Assembly: GCA_945861535.1 (NCBI GenBank)
Contig: CAMAUZ010000004.1
Span: 1-64,000, forward strand
Origin: Akkermansia muciniphila
GTDB taxonomy: Bacteria > Verrucomicrobiota > Verrucomicrobiia > Limisphaerales > BJHT01
Direction of reading: 5' to 3'
DNA length: 64,000 nt
Below are positions 38,467 to 46,287 of this stretch, in pieces. The notes under the pieces were generated by a model. The model worked only from the letters and a program-made list of their open reading frames with translations. It had not been told where the DNA came from and made no database searches. The first letter of the stretch is position 1. Each line of letters begins with the position of its first letter. The position numbers were made by a program, and so were the translations under genes.

Positions 38467-39387
38467 TTACCGGGAAATACTGGAATTCAGCAGGAAGAGC
38501 TGAACGGCCAAGGTGACAATGATGCCCATGGCGAAGACGGCGAGGACGAGGTCGAGGACGCCGGCTTTGGCTTTGCCCGTGGAGACTTCTTTCGGCGCGG
38601 CGGGTTCGGCTTTTTTGGCGGGGACGACGGCGACGGCTTTGACGGGGGCGGCGGTTTCCTTGGCGGCGGGAGCGGCGGCTTCTTTCGCGGCGGCAACCGG
38701 TGCGCCATGCGCCCCGGCAGCGGGCGCGCCGTGGGCCATGGGCTTGGCGGCGGAGGTGGGTGCGCCGGTGCCGGGCTGTTTCGGGGTGGTGGGCAGGGAG
38801 GGCTTCGGCGGGGCGGCGGGTTTGGCAGGCGCAGCCCCGGCGGGCGCGCCGTGGGAGGCTCCGGGGACTTTGACGGTGGCATCGGTCCCCGGGCTGGGGA
38901 CGAGCAGATTCAAATTCTTGGCGTCCTTGCCGAGGTTTTGCGCGGGGACGCTGATCTTCTGGGTCTGGCCGGGCTGGGCGGCGACCGGGGCCGGGACGCC
39001 GACTTTGATTTTCTGGGTCTGGCCGGCCACGACGGCGGCCGCAGGCTTTGGTGGTGGCGCGACCGCGCTGGGAGCGGGGGGCGGGGGCGGCGGCGGGGCA
39101 GGCGGCGGTGCGCCGGGCTTGACGCTGACGGGCTGCGACGGCGGCTTGGTGGTGGGGAGCGTGAGGCGGACGGTTTCCTTCGACCCGGGCTTGGGCGGAA
39201 GGTTCATGGGCTGAGACGGGGGCTTGGTGCCGGGGCGCGGCGGGAGCGAGATTTTTTGGGTTTCCTTGGCCGCGCCGGGGCGGGGCGGCAGGCTGATGCG
39301 GACCGTTTCCTTCTTGGGCTGGACCTTGCCGGCCTCCAAGGTTTGGGGCGGCAGCGAGGTGGTTTGGGCGTTCTCGTTCTCAGCCAT
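38467..39387 (-). CDS. Pro/Ala-rich repetitive protein with C-terminal TM helix
   Basis: Repeats ETVRISLPPRPG/ETQKISLPPRPG/ETVRLTLP/QTQKIKVGVPAP/QTQKISVPA; C-terminal VLDLVLAVFAMGIIVTLAVQLFLL. Confidence 0.75.
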   Translation of the reverse strand: MAENENAQTTSLPPQTLEAGKVQPKKETVRISLPPRPGAAKETQKISLPPRPGTKPPSQPMNLPPKPGSKETVRLTLPTTKPPSQPVSVKPGAPPPAPPPPPPPAPSAVAPPPKPAAAVVAGQTQKIKVGVPAPVAAQPGQTQKISVPAQNLGKDAKNLNLLVPSPGTDATVKVPGASHGAPAGAAPAKPAAPPKPSLPTTPKQPGTGAPTSAAKPMAHGAPAAGAHGAPVAAAKEAAAPAAKETAAPVKAVAVVPAKKAEPAAPKEVSTGKAKAGVLDLVLAVFAMGIIVTLAVQLFLLNSSISR

Positions 39388-39511
39388 AAATTTCGAGGCG
39401 GACGCTACGGTTTGCAGGTCGGGAGTGTCAAACCGAATCAGGGTCACGGCGCGGCTTGCAGCGGTGGTGCGGCAAAAAAACGATGAGAGGGCAGTGGCCG
39501 GGGAGCGGAGA

Positions 39512-39634
39512 TGGCAAAGGAATGGGGGCAGGGGAATTGGGGGCAGGGGAATTTGGCAGACGAATGGGGAGTGGAATTTTTCCCGTGGGGCTAACTGTTT
39601 GTCTCTATTCGTCTGCCCCCATTCGTCTGCCAAA
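39512..39634. repeat. Word-repeat palindrome F1, copy E
   Basis: ggcaaaggaatgggggcaggggaattgggggcaggggaatttggcagacgaatgggg ... attcgtctgcccccattcgtctgccaaa; perfect 18-nt complement tttggcagacgaatgggg/ccccattcgtctgccaaa. Confidence 0.93.
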
Positions 39635-39718
39635 GCGGTTTATGGATTTTTGGGGCGCGGACTTTTTTCGGCGTGGCTTGCAGTTGTCAGCGGGGTTGGT
39701 TGTCGGCAGTCTGTGCGC

Positions 39719-41032
39719 ATGAAGCACACTTTTTTTCGCGCACTGGTTTTGGGGACGGTGGTTTTGTTTTTTGCGGGGCGGTCGGATTCTTCGGGGCAGC
39801 CGGCGGGGTTCAACTACGATGAGGCGAAGGTCGGCACTTACACGTTGCCGGATCCGTTGACGCTGGTGAGCGGGGCGAAGGTGACGGATGCGGAGACGTG
39901 GAGGACGAAGCGGCGGCCGGAACTGGTGCGGTTGTTCGAGACGCACATGCACGGGCGAAGTCCGGCGCGGCCGGCGGAGCTGAAGTTCGAGGTGACATCG
40001 ACTGACAAGAATGCGCTGGGCGGCAAGGCGACGCGCAAGGAGGTCACGGTGCGGTTTGGCGCGGGGCCGGACGCGGCGGCGATGCACCTGCTGCTTTATG
40101 TTCCCAACAGTGCGCGCGGGCCGGTGCCGGCGTTTGTCGGGGTGAACTTCGAGGGGAATCACACGGTGACGAGCGATCCGGGAATCACGATCACGGAGCA
40201 GTGGGTGTGGAACAGCAAGGAGAAGCGCTCGGAGCGGATGCGCCCGGCGGAGAGTACGCGGGACAAGCGCGTGGGGAGCTGGTCGGTAGAGACGTTGCTG
40301 GCGCGCGGCTACGCGCTGGCGACGATCCCGCGCGCGGACATTGAGCCGGATTATGCGGAGGGCTGGCGGCACGGGGTGCGCGGTTATTTTTTGCAGCAGG
40401 CGGGCAGGACGGAGTTCGCGCCGGATGACTGGGGCGCGGTGGCGGCGTGGGCGTGGGGCTTGAGCCGCGCGCTGGACTATCTCGAGACGGACAAGGACAT
40501 CGACGCGAAGAATGTGGTGGTGATGGGGCATTCGCGGATGGGGAAGGCGGCGTTGTGGGCGGGCGCGAGTGATGAGCGGTTCGCGGGGGTGATCGCGAAC
40601 AATTCGGGGGAGAGCGGCGCGGCGATTTCGCGGCGCTGGTTTGGCGAAACGGTGGAGCGCATCAACACGAGTTTCCCGCACTGGTTCTGCGCGAATTACA
40701 AGCGTTACAACAAGGATGTGGCGGCGTTGCCGGTGGACGCGCATCTGCTGGTGGCGTTGATCGCGCCGCGGCCGGTGTACATCGCGAGCGCGGCGGAGGA
40801 TACGTGGGCGGATCCGAAGGGGGAATTTCTCGCGGCCAAACATGCCGAGCCGGTGTACCGGTTGTTTGGCAAGGCCGGCCTGGGCGTCGAGGAATGGCCG
40901 GCGGTGGATCAGCCGGTGGGCAAGGTCGTGAGCTATCATGTGCGGCGGGGCAAGCACGACGTGCTGGCGTATGACTGGGAGCAATATCTGAATTTTGCGG
41001 ATCGGAATTTGCGGATCGTGAAGACGCCGTGA
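39719..41032 (+). CDS. Secreted CE15-like glucuronoyl esterase/acetylxylan esterase-type alpha/beta hydrolase
   Basis: Signal peptide; YTLPDPLTLVSGAKVTDAETWRTKRRPELVRLFETHMHGRSP; VVMGHSRMGKAALWAGASDERFAGVIANNSGESGAAISRR. Confidence 0.85.
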   Translation: MKHTFFRALVLGTVVLFFAGRSDSSGQPAGFNYDEAKVGTYTLPDPLTLVSGAKVTDAETWRTKRRPELVRLFETHMHGRSPARPAELKFEVTSTDKNALGGKATRKEVTVRFGAGPDAAAMHLLLYVPNSARGPVPAFVGVNFEGNHTVTSDPGITITEQWVWNSKEKRSERMRPAESTRDKRVGSWSVETLLARGYALATIPRADIEPDYAEGWRHGVRGYFLQQAGRTEFAPDDWGAVAAWAWGLSRALDYLETDKDIDAKNVVVMGHSRMGKAALWAGASDERFAGVIANNSGESGAAISRRWFGETVERINTSFPHWFCANYKRYNKDVAALPVDAHLLVALIAPRPVYIASAAEDTWADPKGEFLAAKHAEPVYRLFGKAGLGVEEWPAVDQPVGKVVSYHVRRGKHDVLAYDWEQYLNFADRNLRIVKTP

Positions 41033-41284
41033 GCGGGGGGGCGGTCACGGGAGCGGGAGTTTTGGCAGACGAATGGGGGCAGGCGAATGGGGATGAGATT
41101 GGTCAGTTCCCATGCGGTTCGCGGTGGTCCGGCTCGTTTTTGAAGCTGCCGAATCTGCGATTTCGGACGCGCATCGCGGACCGGAACCGCTGCAGTTTTC
41201 CCGCAGATTCAGGGCGACCACAGATGGGAAATTCTTTTCTGTGGAGGCATTTGCAAAACCTCGGCTTCACAGTTCCGGCTTTCC

Positions 41285-41370
41285 ATCTTTTACCCCTGAT
41301 CTTTTACCAGATGCTTGGGCCTTGGACGAGGGGACGGGATACAGATGGTAAAAGAGGGTGGGTAAAAGAT
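41285..41370. repeat. Palindrome with doubled TCTTTTACC words
   Basis: atcttttacccctgatcttttaccagat ... cagatggtaaaagagggtgggtaaaagat. Confidence 0.85.
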
Positions 41371-41525
41371 AAACAAGCTGGGGTTTTGCAAGTGGCTCTG
41401 TGGGCGCCTTGAATCGGCGGGAGGCGCGCCTTTTTCTTTTCCAATCAGTGCGGGACGTGCGGCGATTTTCGGCGGTTTGGAATTTGCCTTAACACGGACG
41501 GCGGGTTGCTCCTAGCATCGCGGCA

Positions 41526-42683
41526 ATGAATTCAACGACTGTGCCGGTGGAAGTGACGGACCCGATCAATGCGCAAATCCTCGCGGTGTCGGAGGACAAG
41601 GTGCCGGGGTTTCAGCCGAATCCGCTGCGTGAAATCGCGCGGCTGTCGGGGGTCGAACTGGCGGTGGTGACGGAGCGCATCCAGGCGATGCTGCGGGCGG
41701 GGACGATCCGGCGGGTGCGGCAGACGTTGCTGGCGACGAATCTGGCGCAGGGCGCGCTGGTGGCGTGGGAGGTGCCGCAGGCGAAGCTGGACGCGGCGTT
41801 TGATTACATGTTCCAGCAGGACCCGTTCAGCGGGCATGTGGTGACGCGCTCGACGGACGCGGCGACGCCGGGGTCGCAGTACAAATTGTGGACGACGCTG
41901 AAGGTGCCGCAGGGGTACTCGATGCCGCGGCACGCGGAGTTTTTGCTGGGGAAGGTCGGCGGGGTGCATTTCCGTTTGATGCCGGCGAAGAAATTATTCG
42001 CGCTCGGGGTCGGGCATGTGCGGCGCAAGGGCCTGGAGCCGGGCGCGCGCGCGGACGGGCCGGGCGAGCCGACGGAGGTGGCGATTGTGACGTTGAATGA
42101 TTTGGAGTGGCGCATCTTGAGCGCGCTGAAGCGGGAGTTTGAGCCGGAGGAGTTGAGCGAGAATCTGTGGGCGGCGCGGGCGGCGGAGGCGCAGGTGCCG
42201 CTGGCGACGTTCCTCGAGGTGGCGGCGGATTTTGACCGCCGGAAAATCATCGGGCGCTTCTCGACGTTTCTCGAACATGTGAAGCCGTCGGCGACGGGCG
42301 AGCGGGTGACGCGGTTCAATGCGCTGTTTCATTGGGCGGTGCCGGCGGGGCGCGAGATCGAGGCGGGCGTGGAGGTGGCGCGGCATTACATCATGACGCA
42401 CGCGTACTGGCGCGAGGGCGGACCGGAGTTTCGCAATGTGAACGTGATGGGCGTGGCGCACGGCACGGACAAAACGCTGGTGCTGGCGCACAAGGCGGCC
42501 ATCGACCAGCACCTCGCCGAAACGGGGATGCCAGTGAGTTACACGAACGTGTTCTGGGGCGGACGCAGTGAAATCAAGCCGAGCGAAATCTCGCCGCTGG
42601 CATATCGCGAGTGGTGCGTGAAGCAGGGGCTTGACCCGGAGAAGATGCGGCTGGCGGCGGGGGAGAAGGGGATTGCGGGGTGA
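41526..42683 (+). CDS. Fused two-repeat Lrp/AsnC-type protein resembling siroheme decarboxylase AhbA/AhbB
   Basis: Two tandem HTH + AsnC-ligand-like halves (NPLREIARLSGVELAVVTERIQAMLRAGTIRRVRQTL / LNDLEWRILSALKREFEPEE...FDRRKIIGRFSTFLEHV). Confidence 0.7.
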   Translation: MNSTTVPVEVTDPINAQILAVSEDKVPGFQPNPLREIARLSGVELAVVTERIQAMLRAGTIRRVRQTLLATNLAQGALVAWEVPQAKLDAAFDYMFQQDPFSGHVVTRSTDAATPGSQYKLWTTLKVPQGYSMPRHAEFLLGKVGGVHFRLMPAKKLFALGVGHVRRKGLEPGARADGPGEPTEVAIVTLNDLEWRILSALKREFEPEELSENLWAARAAEAQVPLATFLEVAADFDRRKIIGRFSTFLEHVKPSATGERVTRFNALFHWAVPAGREIEAGVEVARHYIMTHAYWREGGPEFRNVNVMGVAHGTDKTLVLAHKAAIDQHLAETGMPVSYTNVFWGGRSEIKPSEISPLAYREWCVKQGLDPEKMRLAAGEKGIAG

Positions 42684-42840
42684 AGCGGGGAAAAGCTCCA
42701 AGTTCAAAGCTCAAAGCTCAAGGGAAGGTGCAAGGGCCAATGGCCAAAGGGAGGGGCGCGGTTTGCAGGAGTGAATTCTCGGACTGAACAGACGGCTTGT
42801 TGGAATGGGTGGCCCGAGCGCGTGACCGTCAGCTTTGAAA

Positions 42841-43392
42841 CTTTCGCCTTGGTGCTTCCCTTGAGCTTTGAGCTTTTCGGTCAGTCACTGCCGCGCGGTC
42901 ACAAACTCAAAGACGCGGACTTCGAGGACGGCTTCGGCGGAGCGCCGAGCATCGCTCGGCTTGGCGGAAGCGTTCGTTTCGTGCCGAGCAATGCTCGGCG
43001 CTCCGGGTTGTGGAAAAGCTCCGCCAACAGGCGCGGCTGCCACCGTTGGAACTTTCTCCTTGGTCCTTCCCTTGAGCTTTGGGCTTTGAGCTTTGAGCTT
43101 TCCGCGCCCCTCACGGGCGGGCGGTCACAAACTCAAAGGCGCGGACTTCGCGGACGGCTTCGGTGGAGCGCCGAACATTGCTCGGCTTGGAGGCTGCGTT
43201 CGCTTCGTGCCGAGCAATGCTCGGCGCTCCGGCTTGTGGAAAAAATCCACCAACGCGCACGGCGGCCAGCTCTGGAACTTTCGCCTTGGTGCTTCCCTTG
43301 AGCTTTGGGCTTTGAGCTATGAGCTTCCCGCCCCTCACGGGCGGGTGGTGACAAACTCGAACGTGCGGACTTCGAGGACGGCTTCGGCGGTG
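42841..43392. repeat. Tandem array of ~211/226-bp units plus a partial third unit
   Basis: Units begin ctttcgccttggtgcttcccttgagctttgagcttt at 42841, 43052 and 43278; each contains cggtcacaaactcaaagRcgcggacttcg and, in units 1-2, an inner GGAGCGCCGAGCA hairpin. Confidence 0.9.
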
Positions 43393-43997
43393 GCGGCGGG
43401 CTTGGCGAGGGGACCGGTGATGCGCACGCGGGCGGCGGCGTTGGTGGCTTGGGCGATGAGATTCTGGAAGGCGGTGCGCTCAGTTTCGGAGATGGGCTCG
43501 CGGAGTTTTTTCTTGTTGTTCATCTGGATTTTTTCGCGGAGCGCGGCGAGCGGGAGGGGTTCTTTCACGCCGTCGATGTGGAGGAAAATTTTGGAGTCGT
43601 GGCGTTCGAGGGTGCCGGCGGCGGTGAGCTCGATGCCGCGGAGACGCGCGCCGACGCCCATGAGGAAGATGTTGGTGGCGAGGAACTGCGGGTTCACGAG
43701 CTCGGGGCTTTTCGCCTGCATTTCAAAGGTGCCGCGCACGGCGTCGGGGCGGGGGCTGACGGCGGCGACGGTGTCGATGGCTTCCAAACTCTCGCGCATC
43801 AAGGCCCAGCATTCGGTGAGGCCGTAGGGGCAGTTGACGTCGAGGCCGACGGTGTAGGAACGAATCTGCGCGCGGGCGGGGGCGGCAGCAATGAGCAGGA
43901 GCAATAGCGCGATCCCGAACGCGAGGACGGCGCGGGCGAGCGACGCGCGGGCTCGGTGCAAACCACGGGAAGCGATGGCGGCGCGGGGCGTTTTCAT
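43335..43997 (-). CDS. Secreted hypothetical protein
   Basis: Signal peptide FGIALLLLLIAAAPARAQ; IRSYTVGLDVNCPYGLTECWALMRESLEAIDTVAAVSPRPDAVRGTFEM. Confidence 0.65.
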   Translation of the reverse strand: MKTPRAAIASRGLHRARASLARAVLAFGIALLLLLIAAAPARAQIRSYTVGLDVNCPYGLTECWALMRESLEAIDTVAAVSPRPDAVRGTFEMQAKSPELVNPQFLATNIFLMGVGARLRGIELTAAGTLERHDSKIFLHIDGVKEPLPLAALREKIQMNNKKKLREPISETERTAFQNLIAQATNAAARVRITGPLAKPAATAEAVLEVRTFEFVTTRP

Positions 43998-44004
43998 AAG
44001 CAGA

Positions 44005-44562
44005 TCATGGTTTGGTGGTGAAGCCGGCGGCTTCGAGTTCCTGCTGTTCACGGAGACGTTCGCGGCGTTGGTAAAGTTCGGAGGCGCGGGTATGTGCCTG
44101 CATCTCGAGTTGTTCCTTGAGTTCGGCGGCGATGAGTCGATTGGCGGCGGCCCCGTTCAGGGCGAGTTGCAGGGGCTGCCCGGCGTAGAGGATTTCGACG
44201 CGTTCCTGCGGGACGTTGACGCTGACGAGCTGGAGGTCGCCTTCGCGCTGGCCGACGGCGAGGCGGACCGTGCGGGCGGGGCCGCCTTTGGCTCCGAGGT
44301 TGAAACAAGCCCAGCGCCGGTCGGCGAGCGCGGCGATGCCGGTGAGGGCGATGGGCGGGGGCGGCTTGGCGGCGGGTGAAGCAGTGGCCGCGCCGGCGGG
44401 CGGGGTCGGTGGTTTCAGGCCGAAGGGATTGCGTTGAAGGATGGCGGCGTACTGGCCCGGGGGTGGCGGCTCCGCGGTCGCGCCGTCCGCCGCCGCGACC
44501 GCGCCGCACCAGCCGAAGAGGGCGGCGCGGGCGGCGGAGCGGATGACGCGGCAGTGATTCAC
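44005..44562 (-). CDS. Secreted hypothetical protein (pilus/T2SS PilP/GspC-like character possible)
   Basis: YAAILQRNPFGLKPP...IALTGIAALADRRWACFNLGAKGGPARTVRLAVGQREGDLQLVSVNVPQERVEILYAGQPLQLAL. Confidence 0.6.
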   Translation of the reverse strand: MNHCRVIRSAARAALFGWCGAVAAADGATAEPPPPGQYAAILQRNPFGLKPPTPPAGAATASPAAKPPPPIALTGIAALADRRWACFNLGAKGGPARTVRLAVGQREGDLQLVSVNVPQERVEILYAGQPLQLALNGAAANRLIAAELKEQLEMQAHTRASELYQRRERLREQQELEAAGFTTKP

Positions 44563-44578
44563 GCGGGGTGGGGACGGG

Positions 44579-46078
44579 TTACTGGCGCAAGCTGGTGACG
44601 GTGGTGGTGGTGCCGAGGAGGACGGTTTTTGACACGGATGGGACGCCGTTGGTGTTGATGAGCCACAGGAGGTGGTAGCCGGGCGGACAGAGGTTCGCGT
44701 TGGCGGGAGCCGTCACGGTGAGGGCGCCGGTGGCGACTTTGAAGTTCAGCGCGATGAAGCGCTGGCCGAAGTTTTGCGCGTGGGTGGCGCTGCCCAGGGC
44801 GGTCAGGGTGACCTTGGCGATTTTCGCAGCGTCGGGGGTTTTGACGGTGAAGGCGTTTTTGTAGCTGATGCTGCCGGGCGCGGTGGTGATCGCGGGGCGG
44901 GCGCCCTTGAAGAGATAGGGCGGTGAAAACACCTCGGCGTCGGGATGGCCGTTGCCGCCCGCGGACAGGACGCGTCCGTCCGGGAGCAGGAGGGCGCTGG
45001 AATGGTAGCCGCGATAGACTTGTTCCGGGGCGAGCAGGGTCCATTGGCCGGTGGCGGGATCCCAGATTTCGGCGAAAAGATTTTTGCCGGGTTCGGTGTC
45101 GATGCCGAACTCGCTGGAGCCGCCGGTGGCGAGGACTTTGCCGTCGGGGAGCAGCGTGGTGTTGTGCTGGCGGCGCGGGCGGGCCATGGAGCCGGTGAGC
45201 TGCCAGGCGGGCCGGGATTGATTCAGATTGATGATTTCGCAGGTGTTCACGGGCGGATCGGCACCGCCCACGAACATGACCTTGCCGGGTTCGTACATGA
45301 CGGCGGAACCGTAGTCGTCGCGGCCGGGGACGAGGCGTCTGGCGACGGTGGACCAACTGCCCTTGCCGTCGGTGTCCAGGTAGCGTGACGTCGTGGTGGC
45401 GAAGAAGACCTTGCCGTTGGGCGCGACGAAGGCGCGGGGATACCACGGCAGGATGAGAGACGCCTTGGGCAGGGTCTGCCAGCGGCCGGTGGCGAGTCGG
45501 AAAATTTCCGGCACCGGGACGGTGAGGCTCTGTTCATCCAGCCCCGCGATGGAAAGCACGTCGCCGCTCGGCAGGGTGACGCAGGTGGGATACCAGCGGG
45601 CGTAGTTCATGGGCGCCGAGCGGGTCCACGCGCCGGTAAACGCATCGAACAGCGCATTTTCCTTCACGCCGTAGAGGAGGACGAGCTGGCCGCCGGAGAC
45701 GACCAAACGCCCGCGGGAATCAAAGGCGTGGCCGGCGCAAAAAATATTGTAGCCGGCCCGCGGCGCGTCGGTGAGCGCGGCGGTGGCCGGGTCCCAGAAT
45801 TTCGGGGTGTCGCCGGTATAACCGGGCCAGTAGAGGACTTTCCCATTCGGCAGCAGCGAGGCGTGGATGGCGGGATAAACCCATGGCTGCGGGGCGCTCC
45901 AAGCGCCGACGGCGGACGGTTGGGCGCGGCCGACGGCGGGAAGGCCGAGCAGCGTTGCCGCGACGGCGAGGCCCGCCAACCAAGCCCGCCGTGGCTTGCG
46001 AGCCGGGGAGCGTGAGTAAAAGGAGCCACCGTCGGCCAGCGGGACGACGGGTGTGGTTGGGGAGGCGAGTGAGTTCAT
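44579..46078 (-). CDS. Galactose oxidase-like (kelch + DUF1929) predicted copper radical oxidase
   Basis: PNGKVLYWPGYTGDTPKFWDP, NIFCAGHAFD, YRGYHSSALLLPDGRVLSAGGNGHPDAEVFSPPYLFKG, SATHAQNFGQRFIAL, PPGYHLLWLINTNGVPSVSKTVLL. Confidence 0.9.
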   Translation of the reverse strand: MNSLASPTTPVVPLADGGSFYSRSPARKPRRAWLAGLAVAATLLGLPAVGRAQPSAVGAWSAPQPWVYPAIHASLLPNGKVLYWPGYTGDTPKFWDPATAALTDAPRAGYNIFCAGHAFDSRGRLVVSGGQLVLLYGVKENALFDAFTGAWTRSAPMNYARWYPTCVTLPSGDVLSIAGLDEQSLTVPVPEIFRLATGRWQTLPKASLILPWYPRAFVAPNGKVFFATTTSRYLDTDGKGSWSTVARRLVPGRDDYGSAVMYEPGKVMFVGGADPPVNTCEIINLNQSRPAWQLTGSMARPRRQHNTTLLPDGKVLATGGSSEFGIDTEPGKNLFAEIWDPATGQWTLLAPEQVYRGYHSSALLLPDGRVLSAGGNGHPDAEVFSPPYLFKGARPAITTAPGSISYKNAFTVKTPDAAKIAKVTLTALGSATHAQNFGQRFIALNFKVATGALTVTAPANANLCPPGYHLLWLINTNGVPSVSKTVLLGTTTTVTSLRQ

Positions 46079-46287
46079 GGGCGGTGCGGTGCGTTAGCTG
46101 CGTTCAATCTTCCTTGGTCGGTTGCGCGCGGGCGGCGGATTTGAACGGGTCAATTCCGCCGCGCCGGGCGCAACGCTCGCACGGTGTCGGCACTTTGCCA
46201 GCGGGCCTTGAGTTTTTTTCTGCGGCTCATTTGCAGCCGTTGGCCGCACGGCGACCACGGCGACTTTCCGCGCTCAGCGGCGTTCGC

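Noticed and set aside
42939-43232. CRISPR-like repetitive array
   Set aside because: Units are 211-226 bp with internal palindromes, only two to three copies, no uniform short repeats with unique spacers, and no cas genes.
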